64,000 nt of DNA from Azophilus sp965214305. GTDB lineage: Bacteria > Pseudomonadota > Gammaproteobacteria > Pseudomonadales > Azotimanducaceae. Numbering within the stretch: the stretch's first letter is position 1; each line of letters opens with the position of its first letter. The position numbers were made by a program, and so were the translations under genes. A model generated the notes under the pieces. The model searched no databases and was not told the DNA's origin. It saw only the letters and a list, made by a program, of their open reading frames with translations. The stretch is taken from NCBI GenBank assembly GCA_965214305.1, contig OZ243949.1:186001-250000 (forward strand). The letters are read 5' to 3'. Of the stretch, positions 17,980-26,811 are shown piece after piece.

Positions 17980-19174
17980 TAATTACGCCCAACCGTCCCA
18001 AGACGGGCACTTCGGGCCCTATGGTGGCCGTTTCGTTGCCGAAACCCTGATGCATGCTCTCGATGATTTGGAGACGCTCTACAATCAGGCCAAGGCCGAT
18101 CCGGCGTTTGAGCGCGCCCGCAACCACTATCTTTCCCAATATGTGGGTCGTCCCACACCGCTGTACTTCGCTGAACGCCTCTCCGAAACGCTCGGCGGGC
18201 CCCGCATCTATCTCAAGCGCGAAGACCTCAATCACACCGGCGCGCACAAGGTCAACAACTGCATCGGCCAGGTGCTGCTTGCCAAGCGCATGGGCAAACC
18301 CAGGGTCATTGCCGAAACGGGCGCCGGTCAGCACGGGGTGGCAACGGCAACGGTCGCGGCGCGATTCGGCCTGCAATGCCAAGTCTATATGGGCGAGGCG
18401 GACATCCGCCGCCAGGCCTTGAACGTTTATCGCATGAAACTGCTCGGGGCGGATGTGGTGCCGGTGCGTTCCGGTGCTAAAACGCTCAAGGACGCCTTGA
18501 ACGAGGCGCTGCGCGACTGGGTAACCAACGTGGACGATACCCACTACATTATCGGCACCGTTGCCGGGCCACACCCGTATCCGCTGTTGGTACGAGATTT
18601 TCAATCGGTGATCGGCCATGAGGCCCGCACCCAATGCCTTGAGGCGGAGGAGCGGCTGCCGGATGCGCTGGTTGCCTGTGTTGGCGGCGGCTCCAACGCC
18701 ATTGGCTTGTTTCATCCCTTTATTGACGATCTGGACGTGCGCCTGATCGGCGTTGAGGCGGCGGGGCTCGGCATTGCCACCGGCCAACACGCCGCGCCCC
18801 TCAACGACGGTACCGTCGGCGTTTTGCACGGCAACCGCACCTATTTGATGCAGAACGGCGATGGTCAAATTGTCGAAACCCATTCTGTCTCGGCGGGGCT
18901 CGACTATCCCGGTGTCGGCCCGGAACACAGCTATTTGATGGATTCCGGGCGTGCCCGCTACGATGCGGTGACCGATGATGCGGCCCTGGCGGCATTCCGG
19001 TTGTTGAACCGGGTCGAAGGCATCCTGCCGGCCCTGGAATCGAGCCACGCCCTTGCTTGGGTTATGCAACACGCCAAAGACTTTGCTGCCGATGCGGTTG
19101 TTATCGTTAATCTGTCCGGTCGCGGCGACAAGGATATTCCCACCGTTTCGGAATTGGACGGTATCGAGTTGTGA
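17963..19174 (+). CDS. trpB: Tryptophan synthase beta subunit
   Basis: A 403-residue PLP enzyme joining indole and serine to form tryptophan. GTG 17963 follows GAGGAGG inside the end of trpF. The PLP lysine is in HTGAHKVNN; other signatures are AETGAGQHGVATAT, the phosphate-binding loop VGGGSNAIG, and the C-terminal LSGRGDKD. It overlaps trpA by 4 bases, fitting production of the alpha2-beta2 complex. Confidence 0.97.
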   Translation: MPKPGSNYAQPSQDGHFGPYGGRFVAETLMHALDDLETLYNQAKADPAFERARNHYLSQYVGRPTPLYFAERLSETLGGPRIYLKREDLNHTGAHKVNNCIGQVLLAKRMGKPRVIAETGAGQHGVATATVAARFGLQCQVYMGEADIRRQALNVYRMKLLGADVVPVRSGAKTLKDALNEALRDWVTNVDDTHYIIGTVAGPHPYPLLVRDFQSVIGHEARTQCLEAEERLPDALVACVGGGSNAIGLFHPFIDDLDVRLIGVEAAGLGIATGQHAAPLNDGTVGVLHGNRTYLMQNGDGQIVETHSVSAGLDYPGVGPEHSYLMDSGRARYDAVTDDAALAAFRLLNRVEGILPALESSHALAWVMQHAKDFAADAVVIVNLSGRGDKDIPTVSELDGIEL

Positions 19175-19974
19175 GCCGCATCGCTGCTACATTGGAGCGG
19201 TTGCGCAAAGCCAACCGCACGGCCCTGGTGCCGTTCATCACTGCGGGTGACCCGCACCTTGCCACCACCGTTCCGGCCCTGCGCGCGCTGGTGGACGCGG
19301 GCGCGGACCTCCTGGAATTGGGCATTCCCTTCAGCGACCCCGAGGCGGACGGCGCCGTCATCCAAGCGGCGTCGGAACGAGCGCTTACGGGCGGTATCAG
19401 CCTCCGCCAAGTGTTGGAGTTGGTTGCCGAATTCCGCGCGGGCGATACCGAGACGCCGATCATTCTCATGGGCTATCTCAACAGCGTACTGGCCATGGGC
19501 GAGACGATATTCGCCGACCAGGCGGCTGCTGCCGGTGTTGATGGTGTCATCCTGGTGAATCTGCCGCCGGAGGAGGCGAATCCGTTACGCACCGCGCTCA
19601 CCGCCCGGCACCTGGATTTGATTTTTCTCGCCGCCCCGACCACCACGGACCAACGCCTTGAATTGATCGGCCGGGTCGCCAGCGGCTTTATCTACCATGT
19701 ATCGCTTAAGGGTATAACGGGTGCCGACCACATTGCGCTTGCCCCGGTGGCTGGAAATGTTGCCCGCCTGCGGCGCAAAACCGATTTGCCGGTGTTGGTG
19801 GGTTTTGGCATCAAAGACGGCAAAACCGCCAAAGCCATTGCCGACCATGCCGATGGCGTGGTGGTCGGCGCCGCCTTGGTTGCGCGTATGGCGGCGCTGG
19901 TCGACCGAGCGGAGGCGATTCCCGATGCCCTGCGCACTGGGCTCCGCGCTATCCGCACCGCGCTTGATGCATGA
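19171..19974 (+). CDS. trpA: Tryptophan synthase alpha subunit
   Basis: A 267-residue TIM barrel that releases indole from indole-3-glycerol phosphate. The catalytic Glu is in LLELGIPFSDPEADG and the catalytic Asp in GVDGVILVNLP. GTG start overlapping the trpB stop (GTGA). In many gammaproteobacteria accD follows; here the next gene is folC after 27 bases. Confidence 0.96.
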   Translation: MSRIAATLERLRKANRTALVPFITAGDPHLATTVPALRALVDAGADLLELGIPFSDPEADGAVIQAASERALTGGISLRQVLELVAEFRAGDTETPIILMGYLNSVLAMGETIFADQAAAAGVDGVILVNLPPEEANPLRTALTARHLDLIFLAAPTTTDQRLELIGRVASGFIYHVSLKGITGADHIALAPVAGNVARLRRKTDLPVLVGFGIKDGKTAKAIADHADGVVVGAALVARMAALVDRAEAIPDALRTGLRAIRTALDA

Positions 19975-20001
19975 ATAGAGCGGCATAGGAGGCGATGTGC
20001 G

Positions 20002-21369
20002 ATGGCGCGATCGTTGGAGGACTGGCTCGACTACATAGAAAGTATCCACCCCAGCAGTTGGGAACTGGGGCTGGAGCGTGTCGGTGCGGCTGCCGATCGG
20101 TTGGGTTTGCGCGAACCGGCCCCTATCCGCGTGATCGTTGCCGGCACCAACGGCAAGGGTTCCACCTGCGTTTGTCTTGAACAAATACTGATTGCCTCGG
20201 GTTTTACGGTCGGTTGCACCCTGTCGCCGCATGTGCATCGATTCAATGAGCGGGTGCGCATCAACGGCGCGGAGCTCGACGACCAGCGCCTGTGCGCCGC
20301 CTTCGAGGTTATTGAGGCGGGCCGCGGCGACTTCCAGCTCACCTACTTCGAGTTCACTGCCTTGGCCGCTCTTTATTGCTTCAAAGAGGCGCCGGTGGAT
20401 GTGGCGGTTTTGGAAGTGGGTTTGGGCGGACGCCTTGATGCCTTCAATATCGTCGATGCCGACGTCGCCGTCATTACCCATATCGGCATTGACCATACGG
20501 ATTGGCTTGGTGATACGCGCGAGCAAATCGGCGCGGAGAAAGCGGGTGTGCTGCGCCCCGATCAGACGGTCATACTCGCTGCCGACCCACCCGCCAGCGT
20601 GTTGGCGCCGGCGACGGCAATGGCCCATACCCTGCTTCGGGCGGAACTCGATATGGGTTGCGACCACCAACCGGGCGGTGGCTGGCGGCTCAACTTCAAG
20701 CATCGAACCTTGGCGGATTTGCCAACCCCCAATCTGCCGATTGCCAACTGTGCGCTGGCCATCGCCGCCGCCGACGCGGTATTTGGATGTTCGGCAGCAT
20801 TGCCCGCTCCGCCTCGTGCCGAAGGGGGTGAGCGGCGGCAGACCGAGACGCCACCTAGTGCCCCGGAACCATTACTCTCGGAGTCTGCCATTCGCAACGG
20901 CTTGGCGCGAGCTTGGCTGCCGGGCCGCTGTGAGGAATTTTCCGCTTGGGGTCGCCGCTGGCTGGTCGATGTCGCACACAATCCGCTGGGGGCCGCTTAC
21001 CTGGGCGGTGAGTTGGCCCGCAGATTTCCGGGCAAGCCGATTGTCGCTTTGCTCGGTACCCTTGTCGACAAGGACGTGGCCGGGCTACTTGATGCCCTCG
21101 ACGGTATCGTGCGGGCTTGGGTCTTGATCGATACGCCACCGCCCCGCGGGCTAGAGGCCGCCGCGCTCGCGGAGCGCTGCGTCGGTTGCGAGACGGTGAT
21201 TGCGGGCAGCGTTGCGAACGGCTTTGCGGCGGCGCGGTCGCTCACAAAACCCGGTGATGTTATTCTCACCTTCGGCTCGTTTGCCACAGCGGAAGCCGCC
21301 CGATTGGAATTGTTGAATGCCATGGATTCGCCAAGCTCCGGATCAGCCAATCGTACCCATGATGAATGA
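20002..21369 (+). CDS. folC: Bifunctional folylpolyglutamate synthase / dihydrofolate synthase
   Basis: A 455-residue Mur-ligase-family enzyme that adds glutamate to dihydropteroate and folates. The P-loop GTNGKGSTC is at about 49-57, then TLSPHVHRFNERVRING, LEVGLGGRLDAFNIVD, GIDHTDWLG and the C-terminal DVAHNPLGAAYL. A less conserved Ala/Pro/Glu-rich stretch at about 271-295 is probably a surface insertion. Its end overlaps the SPOR gene. Confidence 0.95.
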   Translation: MARSLEDWLDYIESIHPSSWELGLERVGAAADRLGLREPAPIRVIVAGTNGKGSTCVCLEQILIASGFTVGCTLSPHVHRFNERVRINGAELDDQRLCAAFEVIEAGRGDFQLTYFEFTALAALYCFKEAPVDVAVLEVGLGGRLDAFNIVDADVAVITHIGIDHTDWLGDTREQIGAEKAGVLRPDQTVILAADPPASVLAPATAMAHTLLRAELDMGCDHQPGGGWRLNFKHRTLADLPTPNLPIANCALAIAAADAVFGCSAALPAPPRAEGGERRQTETPPSAPEPLLSESAIRNGLARAWLPGRCEEFSAWGRRWLVDVAHNPLGAAYLGGELARRFPGKPIVALLGTLVDKDVAGLLDALDGIVRAWVLIDTPPPRGLEAAALAERCVGCETVIAGSVANGFAAARSLTKPGDVILTFGSFATAEAARLELLNAMDSPSSGSANRTHDE

Positions 21370-21892
21370 GCAAAACCGGCATCGCATCACCGGTGGCTTG
21401 TTTTTGTTGGCCTTGGCGGGCATTTTCCTGCCCATGCTGTTCGACGGCGATGGCATCGCCACTGTTCAAGTTGAACCCATCCGCATTGATTTTGTGCCGG
21501 AATCGGTGCCGCGCTTCGAAACAGTGGTGCCAGCCAGCGATTTTGCCGCCCGTGCCGAGCAACTGCGCGGAGAGGTCGATGATGAGGGCATTCACGATGC
21601 AACCCGCACACGCATCGGCGAGCCGGTCCTCAGCGTGCCGGACGCGGCAACCGACACCTGGGCCCTGCAAGTAGCCAGTTTTGTCGAACGGAACAATGCC
21701 CTGGATTACCGCGACCGGCTGCGCAACGACGGCTACGAGGCCTTTCTGACCACCTACAAACCGCCGGGGGGCACAATGATGAATCGTGTGGCGATTGGCC
21801 CCTATCTCGATAAACCGCGGGCCGAGCGGCTGCAACGGGAACTGTCCGAGCGTTATGAAATTGATGCTCGCCTGATGGCATTTGGAAACTAG
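21359..21892 (+). CDS. SPOR-domain membrane protein (DedD-like)
   Basis: A 177-residue inner-membrane protein: short cytoplasmic N-terminus, one transmembrane helix (GGLFLLALAGIFLPMLF, about 11-27), a linker, and a C-terminal SPOR domain (about 101-177, WALQVASFVERNNALDYRDR and ending EIDARLMAFGN). SPOR domains bind denuded peptidoglycan at the division septum. Position between folC and cvpA is that of dedD in relatives. Start at 21359 overlaps folC by 11 bases; ATG 21362 is equally possible. Confidence 0.85.
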   Translation: MMNEQNRHRITGGLFLLALAGIFLPMLFDGDGIATVQVEPIRIDFVPESVPRFETVVPASDFAARAEQLRGEVDDEGIHDATRTRIGEPVLSVPDAATDTWALQVASFVERNNALDYRDRLRNDGYEAFLTTYKPPGGTMMNRVAIGPYLDKPRAERLQRELSERYEIDARLMAFGN

Positions 21893-21912
21893 CCGGGTCG
21901 TTGCGCCGCAAC

Positions 21913-22521
21913 ATGAGCACGGTCGCAACCCCAGATATTGTTTTCGTCGTTGTGATACTGGTTTCCGCGTTGATTGGGTTGGCGCGGGGCTTGTTCCGCG
22001 AAATACTCTCCCTGCTCATTTGGGGGGGTGCCTGTGTCGCGGCATTGAACTTCGGCTCCCTGGCGGGCGCGCATTTCGTTGCGGAAGTAGGGGTGCCCCT
22101 AAGCGGGGTGCTCGGGTTTGCGGGGGTGTTCGTGCTGGTTTTGATTGTTGGCGCCCTGGTGCAATGGGTCTTTGCGAAGCTCGTTGCATCGACCGGATTG
22201 ACCGGCACCGACCGCTTCCTCGGTTTCCTGTTTGGCGGTGCCCGAGGGGTCTTGGTCTGTACGGTTGCCATCATCGCACTGCGTCCGTTCTTTGCGGACG
22301 CGCCCTGGTGGCGGGAGTCGGTCATGCGCCCGGAGTTCGCCAAGGTTGAGCACGGCCTGCTCGCCGCTCTCACCCAAACTCGGCAATGGCTCGCCGACCC
22401 CCGAGCGCCCGAGTTGCCCAATGCGGAGGCGCCGTCCGGGCCACAGATCAAGGCTGGCCAGTCCTGGCGCGCCACGCCACCAATCGGTGGGTACCACGGC
22501 ATCAAGGGAGGATTTGTCTGA
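21913..22521 (+). CDS. cvpA: CvpA family membrane protein
   Basis: A 202-residue integral membrane protein with about four hydrophobic helices in the first 150 residues (DIVFVVVILVSALIGLARG is the first) and a polar, Pro-rich C-terminus. CvpA homologues are tied to colicin V production and envelope homeostasis. It overlaps purF by one base (TGATG), the classic cvpA-purF coupling. Confidence 0.88.
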   Translation: MSTVATPDIVFVVVILVSALIGLARGLFREILSLLIWGGACVAALNFGSLAGAHFVAEVGVPLSGVLGFAGVFVLVLIVGALVQWVFAKLVASTGLTGTDRFLGFLFGGARGVLVCTVAIIALRPFFADAPWWRESVMRPEFAKVEHGLLAALTQTRQWLADPRAPELPNAEAPSGPQIKAGQSWRATPPIGGYHGIKGGFV

Positions 22522-24041
22522 TGTGCGGTATTGTCGGCATTGTCGGCGCGCGCGCGGTGCATCAGGAGATTTACGATGCCCTGACGGTTCTGCAACATCG
22601 AGGCCAGGATGCCGCCGGCATGGTCACCAGCGATGGTCGGCGCCTGCATCTGCGCAAGGACACGGGCTTGGTTCAGGATGTCTTTCAACAACGCCACATT
22701 GATCGCTTGGTCGGCAACGTCGGTATCGGCCATGTTCGCTACCCCACGGCCGGCACATCGAGTTCCGCCGAGGCGCAACCGATGTACGTTAACTCGCCCT
22801 ACGGCATAACCCTGGCTCACAACGGCAACCTCACCAATGCCGCAAGCCTCAAGGCGGACCTCTATCGGGATGATCTGCGGCACGTCAACACCGCCAGTGA
22901 CTCCGAGATTCTGCTGAATGTTTTTGCCGACGAACTGCAATCCGCCCGCAGCCACCAACCCACGCCGGCGCATGTATTCAAGGCCGTCGCCGGGGTACAC
23001 AGGCGCTGCCGGGGGGCCTATGCGGCTGTTGCCATGATCGTCGGCTTCGGCATCGTCGGCTTTCGCGATCCTTTCGGCATCCGGCCGTTGGTCTACGGAC
23101 GGCGGCGCGCCGGACGCGGTTATGAGTACATGATCGCTTCGGAAAGCGTGGCGCTGGACATGCTGGGCTTTGAATTTATTGCCGATGTGGCACCGGGGCA
23201 GGCCGTGTTCATCGACGATGCCGGTGTTTTGCACAGCCGCGATTGTGCCGAGCAGCCGGTGTTTGCGCCCTGTATTTTCGAACATGTCTATTTGGCACGG
23301 CCCGATTCCATTATCGACGGGGTTTCGGTTTATAAGGCGCGCTTGCGTATGGGCGAATACTTGGCCGATGAGATTATCGCCCGCTACCCGAACCACGGTA
23401 TTGATGTGGTCATACCCGTTCCCGATACCAGCCGCACCTGTGCCCTGCCGCTGGCTAACCGCCTGAACGTCAAGTATCGCGAGGGCTTTGTCAAGAATCG
23501 CTACATTGGGCGCACCTTCATCATGCCCGGCCAGAACCAGCGCGAAAAATCCGTGCGGCAGAAGTTCAATACCATCGATCTCGAATTTCAGGGCAAGAAC
23601 GTGCTGTTGGTGGACGATTCCATCGTCCGCGGCACAACCACCGGGCAAATCATTCAAATGGCTCGCGAAGCCGGTGCCAACAAGGTCTTTATGGCCTCCG
23701 CGTCGCCGGCGATTCGCTACCCCAACGTCTACGGCATCGACATGCCCGCCGCTCATGAACTGGTTGCCTTCGGCCGATCCGAGCAGCAGGTTGGGCGCCT
23801 GATTAATGCCGATTGGCTGGTGTACCAGCGTCTTGAAGACTTGATTCGCAGCGTACGCGAAGGCAACCAGTCGATCCCGCGCTTCGACTGCTCGGTATTC
23901 GACGGCTGCTACGTTACCGGCGATGTCGATGCGGACTATCTCCGGCGCCTTTCGCACTTCCGCAGCGACGACATGAAGCAACGCCGTGAGCTTGCCATGG
24001 CATCCGGCCAGACCGTCATCGACCTGCACAATCATGCTTGA
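22521..24041 (+). CDS. purF: Amidophosphoribosyltransferase
   Basis: A 506-residue enzyme making the first committed step of purine synthesis, glutamine plus PRPP to phosphoribosylamine. It starts MCGIVGIVG, giving the N-terminal nucleophile Cys after Met removal. The glutaminase half includes HVRYPTAGTSSSAEAQP; the PRPP-binding motif is VLLVDDSIVRGTTT. Normal family length. The gene is followed by a large inverted repeat rather than another cotranscribed gene. Confidence 0.97.
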   Translation: MCGIVGIVGARAVHQEIYDALTVLQHRGQDAAGMVTSDGRRLHLRKDTGLVQDVFQQRHIDRLVGNVGIGHVRYPTAGTSSSAEAQPMYVNSPYGITLAHNGNLTNAASLKADLYRDDLRHVNTASDSEILLNVFADELQSARSHQPTPAHVFKAVAGVHRRCRGAYAAVAMIVGFGIVGFRDPFGIRPLVYGRRRAGRGYEYMIASESVALDMLGFEFIADVAPGQAVFIDDAGVLHSRDCAEQPVFAPCIFEHVYLARPDSIIDGVSVYKARLRMGEYLADEIIARYPNHGIDVVIPVPDTSRTCALPLANRLNVKYREGFVKNRYIGRTFIMPGQNQREKSVRQKFNTIDLEFQGKNVLLVDDSIVRGTTTGQIIQMAREAGANKVFMASASPAIRYPNVYGIDMPAAHELVAFGRSEQQVGRLINADWLVYQRLEDLIRSVREGNQSIPRFDCSVFDGCYVTGDVDADYLRRLSHFRSDDMKQRRELAMASGQTVIDLHNHA

Positions 24042-24045
24042 GGCT

Positions 24046-24116
24046 TAGCCCGACCCATTCATGAACAAACCACGCTGGCCAACCTCACCACGTTCATTCA
24101 TGCATGGGTCGGGCTA
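24046..24116. repeat. REP-like inverted repeat after purF
   Basis: TAGCCCGACCCAT at 24046-24058 is perfectly complementary to 24104-24116, with a 45-base loop. A single related arm, TAGCCCGATCCATTCATG, occurs at 16193-16210 after the flavin-barrel gene. This looks like an extragenic palindromic repeat family that may also attenuate transcription. Confidence 0.65.
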
Positions 24117-24572
24117 GTGCTGCATCGTCGCCCGAGCCCCTGTATCGGCATCTGTTCCACCACCTACGGTGACTTGGTTTGCCGCGGCTGCAACCGCTTC
24201 GCCCACGAGGTTGTGCAGTGGAATACCTACGACGAGGCCCAGCGCGGTGTCATTTGGCAGCGCTTGGATGAACTCCGGGATGGGGCCCTTGCCAGTGTTT
24301 TGTCGGCATGTCAGGTGGAAGCGCTTTGTGCATTAGCCGCTTCGACAAGGCGACAGGACGACAGTTGCGGGAGCGCTTCGGCGCGCGCCTACGAGGCATT
24401 GCGGCGTTTGGCGGTGCGTCGCTTGCCGCTGCCTTGGGAAGCGGCGGCCGGGGTGCCGTCGTCCACCGGCACCCCGTCCTCGGCGGGAAGACTGTTGACC
24501 GACATCGACCGAGAGTTCCATCACCGCGCCCGCGCGGCTTACGAGCGCAGTTACAAGATTCCCGCCGAATAG
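24117..24572 (+). CDS. DUF1289 domain protein
   Basis: A 151-residue protein with the DUF1289 pattern near its N-terminus: PCIGICSTTYGDLVCRGC, whose spaced cysteines may bind metal, followed by RFAHEVVQWNTYDEAQR and IWQRLDELR. Function of the family is not established. The start is a GTG placed directly at the end of the inverted repeat, so the true start is uncertain. It converges on lpxH with only 2 bases between stops. Confidence 0.7.
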   Translation: MLHRRPSPCIGICSTTYGDLVCRGCNRFAHEVVQWNTYDEAQRGVIWQRLDELRDGALASVLSACQVEALCALAASTRRQDDSCGSASARAYEALRRLAVRRLPLPWEAAAGVPSSTGTPSSAGRLLTDIDREFHHRARAAYERSYKIPAE

Positions 24573-24574
24573 GG

Positions 24575-25312
24575 TTAAGCCGCGACCGGTTCCTGGCAGT
24601 AAGGCACCGAAAGCGAAAAACACTCCAAGTCGAAACGGCCACCTTGTTGGCGCAGCAGCCAGCCGCAATGGGTCCAATCTCCGAGCACATAGCGGCTGAG
24701 GGTGGTGCTGCGATGTATGCCGGGGCGATGGGTGTGTCCGTGGATAAGGGTGGTTGCGCCCCGGTCGGCCGCTAATTGCCGTGCGGCCCCGGGCGTTATA
24801 TCCGTGATGTTTTCCGCCTTGTTCGCCTTGTTGGCGATGCTGGCGGCGCGCAGGGCGGTACCGATGCGCCGCCGCTCCTCGAGGGGTTTGGCCAACATGG
24901 TCGCGCACCAGGCCGGCGTTCGCACTCTTGCGCGGAATTGTGCATAGGCGGTGTCCGCCGTACAAAGTGCGTCCCCGTGGGTAAGCACCAAACCATCCCC
25001 GGTCCTGAACGGGTCGTCGATCAACTCCGCCCCGGTGCGTGCGGCAAAGGCTGCGCCGCACAGAAAATCCCGGTTGCCGACCATGACCAGTACGCGGCTG
25101 TGCTGTGCCGCCTCGCGCAGTATTGCGCAAACCCGCGCCGCCAATTCCGAATCGTCGTCGTCTCCAACCCAAGCCTCGAACAGGTCGCCCAGAATAAAGA
25201 CCTCATCCGCCCAGCGGGACTCGCTCCCCAAGCATTCTTGGAAGCGGGTGAAACGGGGCTCCCCGACGCTGTCCAAATGCACGTCGGATAAATAGACGCG
25301 CCTCTTAGTCAT
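24575..25312 (-). CDS. lpxH: UDP-2,3-diacylglucosamine diphosphatase
   Basis: A 245-residue calcineurin-like phosphoesterase of lipid A synthesis that hydrolyses UDP-2,3-diacylglucosamine to lipid X. Metal-binding motifs are in order: LSDVHLD, FILGDLFEAWVGDD, VGNRDFL, LTHGD and IHGHTHRPG. The ATG lies inside the end of folD (8-base overlap), so the two are co-transcribed. Confidence 0.92.
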   Translation of the reverse strand: MTKRRVYLSDVHLDSVGEPRFTRFQECLGSESRWADEVFILGDLFEAWVGDDDDSELAARVCAILREAAQHSRVLVMVGNRDFLCGAAFAARTGAELIDDPFRTGDGLVLTHGDALCTADTAYAQFRARVRTPAWCATMLAKPLEERRRIGTALRAASIANKANKAENITDITPGAARQLAADRGATTLIHGHTHRPGIHRSTTLSRYVLGDWTHCGWLLRQQGGRFDLECFSLSVPYCQEPVAA

Positions 25313-26180
25313 GCTTGTTTAAAATAGTTGAGGTATTTTCATAACCCGCTGAAATTACAGTATTTTGTAGGAGCGCTAAGCGTGTCATCGGGCCGACGCC
25401 ACCGGGTACCGGTGTGATCCAGGATGCGCGTTCGCGGGCTTCGTTGAAGACGACATCGCCGCGCAGTTTGCCGTCGGCGTCCCGCGTGAAACCGACATCG
25501 ATAACGACGGCACCGGGTTTCACCCAGTCGCCTTTAACCAGGCCGGGCACACCTGCGGCGGCGATGAGGATGTCCGCGTCCCGCGCCTTGGCGGCGGTGT
25601 CGATGGTGAATTTGTGGGCGACGGTGACGGTGCAGCCAACGCGCAACAATTCCAGGCCCATCGGTCGACCAAGATGGTTGGATGCACCGATGACCGTCGC
25701 TTCCGCACCTTTGTATTCGATGCCGGTTCGATCCAACAATTGCATGATGCCTTTGGGGGTACAGGAGCGCAGCACCGGTCGGCGCAGAGCGAGGCGACCG
25801 ATGTTGTAGGGATGAAAACCGTCGATGTCCTTCGCCGGGTCGATATGGTCGATGATGCCGTCCGCATCAATGTGAGCGGGCAGCGGTAGTTGCACCAGAA
25901 TGCCGTCGATGCTGGCGTCCTCGTTGAGATGCGCTACGCGATTTTCCAAGTCTTGCTGGGTAACGTTGGCCGAGACCTGTTGCACTATCGAATGAAACCC
26001 GACCTGCTCGCAATCGCGGCGCTTGGCATTGACATAGACCACCGATGCCGGGTCGTTACCGACGAGAATCACGGCCAGCCCGGGAGGACGCCGACCTGCC
26101 GCCACAGCCGCCGCCACCCTCTGCCGCATGAGCTCCCGCAGTTCGCGCGCGATCTGTGCGCCATTGAGAATCTTGCCCAC
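25305..26180 (-). CDS. folD: Methylenetetrahydrofolate dehydrogenase / cyclohydrolase
   Basis: A 291-residue bifunctional one-carbon enzyme. Catalytic YVNAKRRDCEQVG (Tyr and Lys), the NADP-binding motif VIGASNHLGRPM, ILVQLPLP, KDIDGFHPYN and the C-terminal TPVPGGVGPMTRLAL are present. The SN replaces the more common RS in VIGRSNIVG. It is the last core gene before the accessory region. Confidence 0.95.
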   Translation of the reverse strand: MGKILNGAQIARELRELMRQRVAAAVAAGRRPPGLAVILVGNDPASVVYVNAKRRDCEQVGFHSIVQQVSANVTQQDLENRVAHLNEDASIDGILVQLPLPAHIDADGIIDHIDPAKDIDGFHPYNIGRLALRRPVLRSCTPKGIMQLLDRTGIEYKGAEATVIGASNHLGRPMGLELLRVGCTVTVAHKFTIDTAAKARDADILIAAAGVPGLVKGDWVKPGAVVIDVGFTRDADGKLRGDVVFNEARERASWITPVPGGVGPMTRLALLQNTVISAGYENTSTILNKHD

Positions 26181-26409
26181 CCTGATGCTCCCGCAAAACC
26201 GCTATTCTAGCCCGGATATTCCACCCGCTTCCGTCGCTAGCGCTCGATAGTCCACACCGCTCGGCAGCGAGCCCATGCCCTTGATGCCGTTCTGGCGGGC
26301 AACCGGGCGCAAGCCATTGCTCAGGGGACTATGCCCAGTGCCGTAGCCAAGTCGTCAACCCAGGCCTTTTGGAACTCAAGCGCGCGTTCGCCGGGCTGCT
26401 GGGCGCTGG

Positions 26410-26634
26410 CATCACCAGCCTTTCCATGGCATGGAGATAGCAGTCGTGGCCACTACCTGCTGGCAGGGGGATGTTTAGGTTGCAGCCCACTCCCGCTCCC
26501 TCGCCGCGTTCCTCGGTGCCGCTGTATCCCGCCGGGAAGCAGCGCTCCTGATGCAACGAGATGGTCAGCACGTCGCCGCGGCCATAATAGATGGACTGGG
26601 TGCCGTTGCCGTGGTGTACATTGATGTCATTTTG
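26410..26634 (-). pseudogene. Histone deacetylase-family fragment
   Basis: The minus strand encodes a stretch starting DINVHHGNGTQSIYY, then VLTISLHQERCFPAGYSG, GEGAGVGCNLNIPLPAGSGH and AMERLV, the central part of the class II deacetylase / acetylpolyamine amidohydrolase family, including the paired catalytic His. Both the N-terminal and C-terminal thirds are missing and the sequence then diverges into a short unrelated tail. It is a broken gene remnant. Confidence 0.75.
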
Positions 26635-26655
26635 ACCAACCCCCCATTTGCGGGC
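26617..26655 (+). pseudogene. Possible type I DNA methylase (HsdM) scrap
   Basis: The plus strand reads DVILTNPPFAGE, matching motif IV (NPPF) of N6-adenine methylases as found in HsdM. Only about 12 residues are recognisable and they abut the deacetylase fragment on the other strand. The match could be chance. Confidence 0.3.
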
Positions 26656-26811
26656 GAGTCAACAAGGCACGAGAAGCGTATCGCATCATTCAGGAGAGCG
26701 TGGATGCTGCGAGCGAACTGCGCTAAGTCAGCGAATGCTGGGAGCCAACGGTGATGGACTCTGATTGCAAACTCTCAAAAAGCGGATGAGAACTCTCTCC
26801 ACGCGCACCCG

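Noticed and set aside
21630..24035. 801-codon minus-strand frame
   Set aside because: Antisense of cvpA and purF, both of which are clearly coding on the plus strand.
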